Part shown: positions 48,500 to 60,929 of the stretch, piece after piece
How positions within the stretch are numbered: position 1 is the stretch's first letter
Layout of the letters: each line of letters begins with the position of its first letter
Assembly: GCA_051453625.1 (NCBI GenBank)
Contig: JBOZIK010000001.1
Span: 134,745,795 to 134,809,794 of the forward strand
Direction of reading: 5' to 3'
Source: Welwitschia mirabilis
Lineage: Eukaryota; Gnetophyta; Gnetopsida; Welwitschiales
Length of the DNA: 64,000 nt
Notes under the pieces: generated by a model
What the model was told of the DNA's origin: nothing
The model's database searches: none
The model's input: only the letters and a program-made list of their open reading frames with translations
Made by a program: the position numbers and the translations under genes

Positions 48500-50400
48500 A
48501 TCATCAAGGATTTGATTTTCCTATTTGTAAGAAGTGGGACTACCTCTTTAGAAGTTATCATGTTAATGTCTTATCACTATCTTCTAATTCTTTTGAACAT
48601 CATTTGGATTAGGAATGGTTTGGGTTGCAAATGAGCATTAAGTTCCTTGATTTCCTAAGATGGCTTATTGATATATTCCTATTATTGGCGGCCTCTACAT
48701 TTTTATTGATGGCCTTTTTTATTTTTTTCAATGTGTCAATTAACTCTCTAAGAGAATCATTCTTAATGAAGCAAGAGAGTTGGTCTCAAATTTATTAGAA
48801 TGAAATTTTTTGCTCCTATATATATTTTTAAAAGATGGTTTAAAGGTTAGTTTTGATTCATTATTTCATGGATAAAATTATTTTTTATTAGGTCTTTGCT
48901 TAAATGCACGAGCTTCTTTATATATCATTTCTCTACATGTTCATAAGGCAGGACAATTTTTGGTGTAATGAAAAATGTCCTCACATATTCCATAAGTAAG
49001 GTGTTGGAGGTTGGGGTTACTGATTTAACATTTTTACATCATCTAAGGCCTTGGTATAGTTTTTCAAAGTGTTGGAAGAATCTTGGATTAGGTTTCTAAG
49101 ACTAGGTTTCTCTTCTTATTGTACTTTCTTGTGCCTTTCAACATTTATCCTATAGTTCTACTTTTCTTAAGAATTGGTTTTTAGGCTACATTTAAGAGGT
49201 TTCTATTAATTATTTTAAGAGTTTTAATGCATCATCCAAAGTTAAGTAGATTAAATTTTAACCACATACAAATTAGGTTAGTTGCTTAGTTTAGCTATTC
49301 AATCCACTATACAAGTGGTTAATAATTTCTTCTCTTGAAAATTTATCCACATGATTAGATTAGATAACAATTAAAAATCTTTTATAGGTCATAGCATAAT
49401 CCTTATGACATTATTGTGAAACGTTGATAACTTCTCTTTCTTTTTTTCTCATGGTCACTTTACTTATGAACCTTTTTATCATGGCATTTTGAACTTGACT
49501 CTAAGTCTTAACACTTTTGTGAGAGATATTTTTAAATCAATTTTTAGCCTTGCCTCTAAGGGAGAAAGAGAAAATGATCATGTATGTTATATTACTTACC
49601 TTTTTTTACATTGTTTAAGGTAAGAATGAGTTATTCCATTTTAACTAACTATTGAAAATGATTTTATTCATCCTTTTTTGAGAAAGTAGAAGAGGCTTGT
49701 AAGTTTTTAAGTTTTACATCATCTTTAGTCTATATGTTAAAAGTGTTTTGGATCTCTCTTTTTGTTTGAGTTATCATGTCCTTAAGAGTTAATGTAGTAG
49801 AAGTAGAAATAGAAGTAAAGGCTGATATGATTTCTTATTTACAAGGAAAAATGCTTTAAGAAGTAGGTTCTTTAAAGAAATTTGAACAAAAATATAGTCT
49901 ATGAAACAAATTAATTTTAGAAATATAAAAAGTAGAATAATCATATTCTTTTATTCTAAACTGAAATGAAAGTTTCTCACCTTAAGTTCTTGAATTAAAA
50001 TCCACTAACCCTTCTTTAATTGATTTGTTAACAAATTACTTCTCTTGTTGGTTTATCTTTTATGTTACCATTCCCTTACATTTTTATCAAAATGTTTAAC
50101 AAACTTGTTTAGATCCAAGTGGAGAAATTCCTTCTAATTTAAATGAAGTGCAAGAAGGAGGTTGTATTAATAGTGGATGTGACAATCACTTAGGTTGCAT
50201 AAAGAATAAATTTTAGGCAAAGTTTGTTGAAAATACTGGTAATCTTTGACTTTAAATAAAAATTAAAAATAACAAAATTTGGAAAGCAAGCTAAACTCAA
50301 AAATTAAAAGTATAAACTAACCTATGAAAACAAAAAACTATATGTACATACTACATAAGTAAATAAGAAATTAAATTAGTTACTTACACACTGAAAATCA
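48500..50400 (-). pseudogene. Athila gag remnant
   Basis: At ~49200-49460 the minus strand reads KDYAMTYKRFLIVI, then DKFSREEIINHLYSGLNS-stop-TKQLT, matching the retrotransposon gag domain (WExYKxLLxxCPxHGxxxWxxIxxFYxGLxxxTKxxV). A possible knuckle trace, CEDIFHYTKNC, lies at ~48925-48975. The protein would form the particle. The first ~200 bp after the primer binding site are non-coding. Many frameshifts. Confidence 0.75.
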
Positions 50401-50424
50401 ACCTTCCAATCTTTCTTGAACTCC

Positions 50425-50442
50425 TCCCCAATAATGATGCCA
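50425..50442 (-). promoter_or_regulatory. tRNA-Asp-type primer binding site
   Basis: The minus strand reads TGGCATCATTATTGGGGA. The Athila/Tat primer site complementary to tRNA-Asp is TGGCGCCGTTGCCGGGGA. All six differences are C-to-T or G-to-A transitions, none a transversion. It begins 3 bp from the LTR edge at 50446. This fixes both the strand and the lineage. Confidence 0.88.
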
Positions 50443-50445
50443 ATT

Positions 50446-51756
50446 AGTTACAATGTAAAATATGTGCTTTTTTTCTACATCTAATAATATTCAATAATAA
50501 TCTAAAATGCTAGTATCTAACACACACAAAACACACTAGTATAGGGATTCATCCCAAATAACATACTCTAGAGAGAAATTTAGAAGTACATTTGGAAGAT
50601 TCAATTAGAAAGAAATTGATAATCTATTCTATTCTAATTACAAAATGATAAATGAAATTAAAATACAATAATGAATGAAATCTAATGAATAAATGTAAAG
50701 ATGAGATGCACCCTAAATGCAGTTACTAACCAAGTTTACCAACTTTTTATCACCCAATTTGGACCTCATACACTATATCAAAAATCAAAATTAAACTTGA
50801 TTTCAGCATAACATTTAAAGGACATAAGAGAGAGATTTGAAAGAAATAAAATGATCTTTATTAATCACAATGTTTCCACATCCATATACNNNNNNNNNNT
50901 CTTAATGAAGGAGGCATGTCCCAATACAAAAACATGCCTTTCTCTACAACTAGGATCGATTATTTTTCTAAAATACTCCAATGTCACAAGAAATTTTACT
51001 GCATAGAAGAAAAGCAAATGGCAGACCTAAGATGGATATTTATAGGTTTGGATTAATTATTTAAGTTACCAAGGAATAATAATAATAGATCAAGAGTAAT
51101 TATATCACTAATTTTGTAATGTCTTCTTCATGTAACATCTTCTTCCACATCTCTTCTTAATATAACATCTTCTTGGTGCAATGTCTTCTTGGTGTAATGT
51201 CTTATTGATATAATGTCTTTTTGATGTACCATATTCTTTTACATTTCTTCTTGGTGTAACATCTTCTTAGTGTAACATCTTATTAATTATGTGGAATGTA
51301 TATTTTATGTAATGTCTTCTTGTTTATGTGGAATGTATTCTTGGTGAGGTGTAATTTGTCATGATGAGTCTAACACTTCACCTTTAGATCATGGTGTCTT
51401 TTCTAGTTGTTGCTATCATCATGTATCTTTAATGTTATCATCATGTCATTACCACATTTCATTGTCACATGTCACTACCACATGTCACTACCATATGTCA
51501 TTGCCTCATGTTACTACCACATGTTACTACCATATGTCATTACCACATGTCTTTATCACATGTCACTGCCACATGTCATTATCACATGTCTTCCTCAAAC
51601 CCTTCATAATTACTCCATTTTCATCCAAATGATTACTAATTTATTAGGTTTAGCCTTTAACATCAAAAGTGGTTAATTTAAGTAGTAAACCTATAAAAAG
51701 GACCTAAAAACACCCTTCAAGCATGATGTTAAATATGGTGAATTTGGCTCACAACA
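50446..51756 (-). repeat. 5' LTR of the complete Athila-like element
   Basis: It ends in CACAACA at 51756 next to the CTTAT duplication. The inner edge is AGTTACAATG, a decayed TGTTGCGATG. Both minisatellites (51435-51592 and 51110-51345) and the TATA-proximal block near 51030 are present. A 10-N gap at 50890-50899 interrupts it. Length is 1311 bp, against 1244 bp for its partner. Confidence 0.9.
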
Positions 51757-51761
51757 CTTAT

Positions 51762-53894
51762 ATATAATATGAGGGTCAGATTAAGAATTTTCTATTTGAT
51801 AGCTAAGTGAAATATCTCATGAACTAACATTAATTCATCTAAAATATTTCATTCCTTAACAAGGTCTTCTTATGAATCTAAGTTTATAAACAGAAGAATA
51901 ATTTTCAATTTTTTAATGAGAAATTTATACATTATTCTATAATCCTATTCCATAAACTAATTAATCTAAAATTTAACATATTATTAGCATCTATTTTCTT
52001 TTAAATTTAAGTTAGCTAAATAAAATAAAAATCCTTTAACATTTGTTTGGAATTTTATAACTCTAAAAAAAAAACCTCGATTATGTCTTAGTAATCTCTC
52101 AACATTAAAAAGATAAGTAAGAAAATACTCTAGTCTAATAATTTACTAGGTTTTATTTTAGACAATCTTTAATTCTTTTCTAATAAATGGCAATTTGAAA
52201 TCTTGTAAATGTCTATTTAATAAAGAAACTATTATCCACGTCAGTAATTTATGTTTTGGATTAGCTAATAAGTTCTTTTAAAATTCTATAGCAATTTTTC
52301 TTATATTGTTAGTGTTGTAAACATGTCTATTTTTTTTTCTTTTTAAAGAAAGAATCAAACTAGTGTTTTTTCCCCCGTTTTTAGCATACATATATTTTTA
52401 TCTAAAGGAAAAATCTATAATTTTCCCATTATCTTCTTAAATCAAATAAATTTTTTTTCATTTTGAAAGTTAAGAATTTCTTCATCAAGATGTTAGAGAT
52501 TAAATGTTAAAGTTATTAAGTAAAAGAAAATTAAAGGCTAGTTACTTAAAGATCTTAATGACTAATAATATAACATCTAAGACAAAAGTTTTAGTTTTTT
52601 AAAGGGAATTGTTTTAGATGAATAGTTCTATAGTTCTAGATTAAAAAATTAATAATTAGTAATATATTTCATTTCCAATTCCTCATATTAAATAGTCTTA
52701 AATGAGTTTCAAATTACATATTTATTCAAATCAAGAACTAAGATATTTAAGTCATGCTATAATAATTATTAACAAATATGAAGAAAGAAACATATTTTGA
52801 AGTTTACTGTAGCATATCAAATTAGAAGTTAGTGAAAAGGAAGCTTTAATAATTCTTATCATGGTTTCATGCACATTTTAAAGACTTTATTAGATAACAT
52901 TAAATAGTATGTAATTTGTTTATCAAAATAAAGAAAAATAACTCTTTATAATAAAAATTGTTTGTGGTAAATATATAAAAGCACCTTAAATGCACATTAA
53001 AATCTAAGAAATTAATATTAAAAACATCCTATAAAATATATCACATAATGATCCATTATATCCCAATTGTATTCTTGTAATCATTGGCAAGGAAATATAA
53101 ACTATTTACCATATTATTTTTTATTAAAATTTACATTGGTAGTTAACTTAGTTTGTTCATACCTTGAATTTTTTCAATCTATTCTTCTTTACTTATCCTA
53201 CCTCTATTGTAGTTATAACTATAATAAACAAATGCTTTAATTATTATGGTACACACTTTCGCAATGAACTGTTGCTATAAATCTATAACTCACACATTTC
53301 AAATAAAGAAACAAGTGATTTATAGAAAATGTTTTACTATAAATCTTAATCTTAGATTAATGTGATTACCATTTTATAAATAAAAGCTTATATTCACATA
53401 ATTCTTTAGTTTTGTATTTCTTAATAACATCTTAATAGCTACAACTATTTATACAAACCTATAAGATGATTAAGTAGGTTAATTAATGACTCAATTTTAG
53501 CAAGTTATAAACTTCACATGTAGTCTTTAATTATCTATATTATTGATTTATGAGTTATTTCATGTCATATAAAGCATTTGTTTCCTATTCATATGATATT
53601 GGTTTTGATTGTTTATTTATCATAAGCTTTGTTTCATAGAAATCAATAAAGGATGATATACTTGTTCTAAGCAATCATGAGACACATCTCAACAGTTCTT
53701 ACATAGTCATTGTTTAATAATACACGAAAACATGTAGTTCCCAACTTCATTCAATATAAATTATAGAAAACATTTTGATATTGAATTTTTTTAATTGAAT
53801 AGTATCTTTAGCCTCTTACACTAATCACAACATTAATTAATGTGAATTTTTTATAAGTTGTATTATTAAAATAGATTATGATTGAAGGATACAT
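51762..53894 (-). mobile_element. LINE remnant (copy 3)
   Basis: The left ~800 bp are co-linear with ~9360-9960 of copy 1 (RT to endonuclease interval), e.g. AATCTAAAATTTAACATATTATTAG near 51962 against the TCTAAATTTTAATATATTATTAG segment near 9489. It is more diverged than block B. Beyond ~52600 the match cannot be followed by eye, and no protein motif is readable. The right end is a 100-N gap. Confidence 0.5.
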
Positions 53895-53994
53895 NNNNNN
53901 NNNNNNNNNNNNNNNNNNNNNNNNNNNNNNNNNNNNNNNNNNNNNNNNNNNNNNNNNNNNNNNNNNNNNNNNNNNNNNNNNNNNNNNNNNNNNN
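53895..53994. other. Assembly gap (100 N)
   Basis: Separates the LINE remnant from the third Athila 3' end. The junction between them is unknown. Confidence 0.99.
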
Positions 53995-56533
53995 ATACTT
54001 TACAAAATAATATTTGGATACTGGTTCCTTCACTACCTTATTGAATGATAAACTATGTTGTTCTTATATTGTATCATGCTATTTTACATGAAGTAGCATT
54101 ATAATGTTTTCTAAGGAATCCTGCTAGGTTAAAATTTATGGCAAACAAGTTAATCTTCTTCTTGTTTCATGTTATCGGTTTTTATTTTATTTTTATCTTT
54201 ATTAAAAATAAATTTTGTTAAATTCATTTACTATTTTTTCAAAAATAATAGTGATAACCTTATCATTTTCTAGTCTTCTTATTCTGAATTCTTAAGACTT
54301 CATGTAAAATGACTATATCCTTAACAATTTTCTTATGTNNNNNNNNNNTTATACTTTCCAATGTATGTTTCAAACATACTACCATAACCTTTTTGACTCT
54401 CTAAGCTTTAAATTCATTTTTAAAAACCTCATTTTCTATTATCTCTTAATTTCATTTGCTTCTCTTCTTTTTCGCTTTCTTTGTTTAGAACTTAAAATGC
54501 TTAATGGGGTCCTAGAATATTTGGAATCATTAAATGATTAGCTTTAAAAAGAATTTGTTTATTGAAAATATATTTTTGATAGAACTAAAAAACATTGTTT
54601 TGAATTCAATTCATATCTTTCTCATGATGTTTCATTATAATATCTTTTTCATATGCTAAAATGAGTTACACACAATGATTAATAGTGTAAGATTTTTTAT
54701 ACTTTTTTATCCCCTTTTCAATTTGACTCTCGTTTCTATTATTTTCCTCTTTCTATATCAGATGCTACTAAATGCTTAATGGGGAGCTATGTTATGAGCT
54801 AAATTGGCTATATATAACATCATGTTTGAAGTATACTTCTAGGTTATTTTTACAAGTTAATGCTCAAATTAACCATTTTTGATGTCAAAAAACAAAGATA
54901 AATAATTAATACTTATTTGGATCAATACTCAATAGGGGTCTAGAATCTTTGAAATCATCAAATAATTAGCTTTTGAAAGAATTTTTTAATTAAAACTATA
55001 TTTTTTAAATAGAAATGAAACCATTGTTTTGATTTTAATGCATATATTTCTCTTGATGTTTAATTAGAGAATGTTTTTCATATGCTAAAATGAGTTGCAC
55101 TTGATGGTTAACAATGTAAGATTTTTTATACTTAGGTGTTATTTTTCATTCCTTTTTCAATGTGGCTCACTTTTATTCTTTTCCTCTTTCTTTGTTAAGG
55201 ACCAATAAATGCTTAATGGGGGCCTATGTTATGAGCAAAATTGGCCATATTTAACATCATGTTTGAAATTTATTTTTAGGTCCTTTTTACAAGTTTAATC
55301 CACAAATTAACCACTTTTGATGTCAAATACCATAGATAAAGAATTATTAATTATTTGAATCAAAATGAAGTAATTATGGAGCATTTTAGTAAGATATGTA
55401 GTAGTGAGATGTGGTACTGATGTGACAGTGATATATGACGATGACATGTGATAGTGACATGAAGAAATAACATGTGATAGTAACATGTGTCAATGACATG
55501 TAGCAATAATATGGTGATGACATTGAAGATACATGAAAATAGTATCAACTCATAAAGGCATCACAATCCAAAGGCTAATAGTTGGACTTATCATGACAAA
55601 TTCCACTTCATCAAGAAGAGATTTCACATAATCACGAAGACATTACATCAAGAAAACATTATACAAAAAAATATTATATCAAAATGGCATTACCCTAAGA
55701 AGATGTTACATCAAGAAAACATGTGGAATAAGATGTTACACCAAAAACACATTACAAACTTATTGATATGATTACTCTTGATCTTTTACTACTTCTTAGT
55801 AACTTGAATAGTCAATCCAAACCTATAAATACCCCCCTTAGATTCCCCATTTACATATATTTTATGCATTGAAATTACTTGTGACATTGAATCATTCTGG
55901 ATAAGGGATCCATCCTAGCTGCAGAGAAAGGCATTTCTTGATGCTTAGTCATGTCTTCTTTATTAAGGAGCTTTTGCTTTATACATGGATGTGTAAACAT
56001 TGTGATTAATAAAGATCATTTTGTTTCTTTCACATCTCTCTCTTATGTTCTTAAAATGTTATGTTAGAATCAAGTTTAATTATGATTTCTAATATAGTTT
56101 ACAAAGATCAACTTAAGTGATAACAAGTTAATAATATCAGTTAGTAATTGCATTTAGGTTGTATCTTATCTTTAGATTTATTCATTACATTGCATTCATC
56201 ATTGTGTTTTCATTTTATTTATCATTTTGCAACTAGAATAGAATAACATTTTAATTTCTTTATAATTTAATCTTTCAAATATACTTCTAAATTTCTCTCT
56301 AGAGCATGACATTTAGGAAGACTCCTTATACTAGTGTGTTTTATGTGTATTAGATAGTAANNNNNNNNNNNNNNNNNNNNNNNNNNNNNNNNNNNNNNNN
56401 NNNNNNNNNNNNNNNNNNNNNNNNNNNNNNNNNNNNNNNNNNNNNNNNNNNNNNNNNNNNTACATACTAACATTGCAAGTTATTATTAAAAATTATTGAC
56501 AGAAGAATAAAAGCACATGATTGCATTGCAATA
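53995..56533 (+). mobile_element. Athila-like element, 3' end only (third copy)
   Basis: Co-linear with ~4340-6888 of the first copy in the same orientation: the GGTTCCTTCACT segment, the duplicated polypurine-tract region (~54490-55226) and a complete 3' LTR. No pol remains. The 5' limit is the assembly gap. A 10-N gap (54339-54348) lies within it. Confidence 0.85.
55227..56533 (+). repeat. 3' LTR of the third Athila-like copy
   Basis: It starts TGTTATGAG after the tract TTAATGGGGGCCTA and ends near TTGCAATA. It contains minisatellite 1 (55395-55515), a short minisatellite 2 (55600-55750), the TATAAATACCCCCC promoter block near 55825, and AATAAAG at ~56009. A 100-N gap (56361-56460) falls near the end. 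Minisatellite 2 is clearly shorter than in the other copies. Confidence 0.85.
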
Positions 56534-58264
56534 ACAAGTAAAGTTCATGATAAAGTAAATTTTCATTTTCTTAGAGTGTAATTGAAAAAATTGATTTCTT
56601 AGAATAATGAAAAAAATTTAAAACTTACTATACCTTTTAGTATCTTTCTATTATATTAATTGATGAATAAAGATAGTCTGGTGTTATTCCTTTTTCTTCT
56701 TGTTTCTAAAGTTTTGGGGATAATAACTAATAAGGACTAAAGAGATAAAATTTCTAGTGCATACTAAAGTTGCATAATTATGCTTAATTTAAGTCATGTT
56801 CAACATGTAGACAATATTATTATATTTTGTAGAAGGAAAATCAAGAATCTAAGAGAATTTGAGGTATTGTACAATGTTTTTCTGAAATCTCTAATTTATG
56901 TTATAATATGCAAAAAATTGTTTCATGCACTTTTAACATGGTTAGAGGAAAATTTATGAAATGAAAGAAATTCCAAACTATGAAATTAATATCTTACCTA
57001 GAAAATATATAGGTGACTCTCTTTTTAGAATGAGAGTGAATAAATAATTATGGAATAATGTTCTTGACAAGCAAAGGGTCAGGGAGCTTAATAGCAGTCT
57101 AGTAAGAGGATCTCAAGTCATTTAATATTATCTTTAATCCTTATTAATTTATTTAATGATTAACCTCTAGGCTTCAAAATGAGTCATGAAGAACATGAAA
57201 AATCTAGAAAGAAACTTTTTATGAAAAAGAAATGATGGTGAGAAATGTATTAGGTTTAAAAATTTGGACTCATTATGTAAAACATGGAATAAAATATGAT
57301 TTTAATTATAAAATACTTTGTAGATATTCCACCTTTAATAAAGAATTTAAAAATCTACTTTTATGGTGGATAGTGCATTACTAAAAATACGGGTGTTAGC
57401 TCTCTAAAATAGGAATTCTCTAATATGCAAGGCAGTCCTACTTTTAATTTATTCCCTTATTNNNNNNNNNNNNNNNNNNNNNNNNNNNNNNNNNNNNNNN
57501 NNNNNNNNNNNNNNNNNNNNNNNNNNNNNNNNNNNNNNNNNNNNNNNNNNNNNNNNNNNNNTTAATTTATTTAATGATTTACCTTTAGGCTTAAAGACGA
57601 GTCACGAAGAACATGAAAAATCTAGAAAGAAATTTTTTAATGAAAAAGAAATGATGGTGAGAAATGTATTAGGTTTAAAAATTTGGACTCATTATGTAAA
57701 AAATAGAATAAAATATGACTTTAATTATAAAATACTTTATAGATATTCTGCCTTTAGTAAAGAATTTAAAAATCTACTATTATGGTGGATAGTGCATTAC
57801 TAAAAATAAGGTTGTTAGCTCTCCAAAATTGGAATTCNNNNNNNNNNNNNNNNNNNNNNNNNNNNNNNNNNNNNNNNNNNNNNNNNNNNNNNNNNNNNNN
57901 NNNAAAAAATAGAATGCTTCATCTTAAAAAACCTTATAATCCTAAGGATCCAAGGAGTAACAAAGGTGAAATTATTTTAGCATGATAAACCTCGGGTTAT
58001 CCAACTCCTTTACCATGAAATACTAGCCAAGAATAAAGGGACAATAAAATTGAAATGTGTAAATAATAATATTATGTTTCAAATATAATTTCTTTTTGGA
58101 TTTTTGAACTATCCTTTTGATCATTAATAATGAATTTATAAAGGAAACAAATAGGAGATTTTTTACAAAGGATAATTTATTGTAGCATCCTAAAAGAACG
58201 AAAGCTAGTAGCTTTAGGATAAATCCAATTTTCTTCCATCTAATTACTTCTCTATGTAGAGGAT
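56534..58264 (-). mobile_element. LINE 3' part (copy 4), interrupted by a gypsy LTR
   Basis: Matches ~6889-8215 of copy 1 in the same orientation, again beginning exactly at the LTR end. The minus-strand frame entering from 58264 (KLSFVKNLLFVSFI...) parallels the copy-1 text near 8000-8200. A gypsy LTR inserted at 58265, at the sequence GTAGAGGAT. Two gaps (57462-57561, 57838-57903) interrupt it. Confidence 0.65.
57165..57837. repeat. Near-identical repeat either side of a 100-N gap
   Basis: 57165-57440 and 57563-57837 are far more alike than any other repeat pair in the window (only scattered substitutions). The gap lies between them. This may be overlapping contig ends left unmerged, two haplotypes, or a recent tandem duplication. 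Confidence 0.85.
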
Positions 58265-59705
58265 TGTTGGGGTCCAAAATTTTCCTAAAATGAAAAGGGT
58301 TGCGCACATACACCTAAAAAGACTTGTTTAAGAAGGTAAATGCCTTAGGCCCCTTCCCATGGATACAGTGAAACCCAGAAAGAGGCTAGAAGGCTAGAGC
58401 CAAAGGGGAATGTCAATGGATGAAGGATATAGAAAATGACTAAGATAAAGGTCATAGACTTTCACGCTAGTTAAAGAAAAAGGAAAAGTTTTTCAAAGCC
58501 TTCTTTTTTTAAAAAAAAGATAGAAAAGCTATTGAAATTTTATTAGTCTAACATGTACACATAAACAAGCTAAGTGTTTATTACAAAATGCAGGTGCTTA
58601 GGCAAAATAAAAAATGGTAATAAAAAAATGGACAATTTTACATGTCCACAAAAAAGCAAAGAAATAGAAATACTAACACCTAGCTAGGAGTGTGGCCGAG
58701 ATGGAGATGGCTAGGTAACAAAAACAATGGAAACAGATGAATGCTCAGGTCTTATACGTGTGGAGCACATGCTAAAAGCGCCTCCAAGAGTTCTCGCACT
58801 TGCTACGCTCACTAACTTGCAGGTGTGAACTGAAATGTAGGAAACACGTGGCTTCTGTGAAACGTGGTGATCTTCTCAAAACGGTCTTCTTTAAAATGCC
58901 GATCTTCTGAAAACGTGGATTTCTCTAAAAAAACCCATCTCTCCAAAACGTCGTCCTCTGAAAAACATGGATCTTCCGAAAAGCAGATCTTCCTAAACGC
59001 GGATCTTTTTGAAATGCTCTAAAAATGGTTCTGAAACACTCTGAAAACGGCTTTCAAATGCTCCAAAATGCTGTTGATTTTTTGAAACTCTGAAACGCCT
59101 CTAAAACGCTACGAAGATGCTTTAAAAACACTCTGAAACACGGTTCTCTTTGAAAACGTGTGGCTTTCTCTAAAAACGCGGTTCCTTCTGAAAAACGGCT
59201 TTTTGAAATGCTGCCCCCTCTGAAAATGCTTTCTCTCTAAAAAATGCCCTCTTAAAAAAAAGAGACTGGTAGTAGACTTGTAGAAGAGTGCAATCACATC
59301 CTCTAGCTGTTTTGTGGTCATGAACTTTTGCCAATAGCCATGAGAGCTACACACTAGAAGTGAAGAAAACAATAGATAATAGATATCAATAATTAAAATA
59401 AATAAAATTTTAATGCATATAATTCTATATGCTTGGTGCTAAGCTATGGAAGTCATAACTATATCTTATAAACTGAGCTTTTAGTGGTACAAGATGTGTA
59501 GTGGTACAAGATGTGTAGTGCTAAAGTTCAGCACTTTAAATCCTGATTATCAAAACCTTGATTGTATTTTAAACTAATTGCCTCTAGATCTATTGATGTT
59601 ATTCAAAGGAAAAACATATAGTGATCATACATACACATTTCTCTTCTCCCTTTTCTTTTATTAAGGGTCCCCAAATTTTCACCTGGGGTGATGTTGGTCC
59701 CAACA
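58265..59705 (-). repeat. 3' LTR of a second gypsy family
   Basis: It begins TGTTGGGGTCC and ends GGTCCCAACA, perfect 6-bp terminal inversions. Length is ~1.44 kb. It is GC- and CpG-richer than anything else in the window, and carries a tandem array (58860-59255). It lies 3' of the pol remnants on the minus strand, and its left flank is LINE sequence without a primer binding site, so it is a 3' LTR. The inside edge on the minus strand, GGTTGGAGCCTAGA, may be the polypurine tract. Confidence 0.8.
58860..59255. repeat. CpG-rich tandem array inside LTR
   Basis: Some 20 degenerate units of ~15-22 bp, patterned on CTCTGAAAACGCGGATCTT with shortened forms (CTCTGAAAACG, CTCTAAAACGC). The minus-strand open frame 59109-59372 (HFLERKHFQRGQHF) is a translation of the array, not a gene. 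Confidence 0.85.
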
Positions 59706-60929
59706 TCTAGGCTCCAACCAAATCAGAATCTCATCATCATGCAAGGAATGTAAAGTACTAAGGATACCTAAAAATATAAAACTGGATAAAACTATATAAT
59801 AAAGCCAATTTATGTTCATGGCAATGGCTAATAAAAATTAAAAGTTATATGCAATAAACCTAAATGCAAAGTATGAATCCACAAGTGCATGAAGGATGTA
59901 AGAGACTAATTGACTGACCTAAAATGATAAATAATGAAATGAAATGAAATGAAAGAGAATTGGTAATGCCAATGCAACAAAGATAAACTAAAATTATTTT
60001 TGTTTGATTTTAATTATTTTTTATTATTTTTGGGTCATCAAAGGGTGAATGCATTAAGTTAATAAGCTCAAAACTGTCATTTATCAATTTCTAATCGACA
60101 CTAGACTATTCCTATACTTGATAGATATAAGGTAAATAGGAATCGTGTAGGTTATTAAGACCATATGAATTGAGATTCATGTCCCACCTTATCTATTTCC
60201 AAGTTATCCTGACATGCCTTCTTAATTAATCATGGAATAGGATCGATTTGAGTATATAGTGTTATTTCACACCCTCCTGATGGAGTTAACCAAGATCATT
60301 TAAAAGGTCATAGTGTTGCATTACCAACGCATGCCCATAGCCCCGATACAAATAATTAAACCCAAATCATACTGATCAAAAGAAATGAGGCATATAGATA
60401 TATTCTTTTATTCCTTCTTTTTATTATTTTCTTTTTGAAAAATCGAAAACAAGTTTTAGCCACTCTACGAGGGTCATGGGCTCACAAGCCTAGTAGGAAT
60501 GAACATCATCCCTATGCTATGCCATGTTGAAAAGTATAGCATGAAAAACCACCTTACATTTCAAATTACCATACATGAGATGGACACATTAAAATGACAA
60601 TTAGGAGACCTTACAACCTAAGCTATAAAGTGAAAGGTAAGTCTAGGAAAGACCAAAACCTAAAGACTTGCTTACAAGCTAGTTAACAAGAAGCATATTA
60701 GACCTTTTAAGAAATTTTATGTTTTTTCATTTTTTATAGAGTTTCTCTTTGTTTAAGTTTTGAAAATGTTACTAAAGTAACAAGTAAAACATATATAATA
60801 ATGCATGAAAGAAAGATAATAAAATGAGGTAAATTAAAAATGCAATTTACTAATGCAATCCTAATTCTAGTTAATGATGCATGTAATGCATATGTATAAA
60901 AATGTATAACAAAAAAGAAAAATGATCCT

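Larger units (their letters stand above)
34899..51756 (-). mobile_element. Complete degenerate Athila-like Ty3/gypsy element
   Basis: Both LTRs (50446-51756 and 34899-36142), a primer binding site (50425-50442), polypurine tract (36143-36155), gag, protease, RT, RNase H and integrase remnants are present in the correct order on the minus strand. The host repeats CTTAT at 34894-34898 and 51757-51761 form a 5-bp target-site duplication. Subtracting the nested LINE (37429-43457) leaves ~10.8 kb, a normal Athila size. Multiple stops and frameshifts affect every domain. This is the reference copy for the family in the window. Confidence 0.92.

Noticed and set aside
58023-58313. 96-codon minus-strand frame as a gene
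   Set aside because: Its first part is LTR sequence and the rest LINE sequence; it crosses the insertion junction at 58264/58265.
59109-59372. 87-codon basic, Phe/Arg-rich minus-strand protein
   Set aside because: A translation of the LTR tandem array; periodic residues follow the DNA repeat unit.
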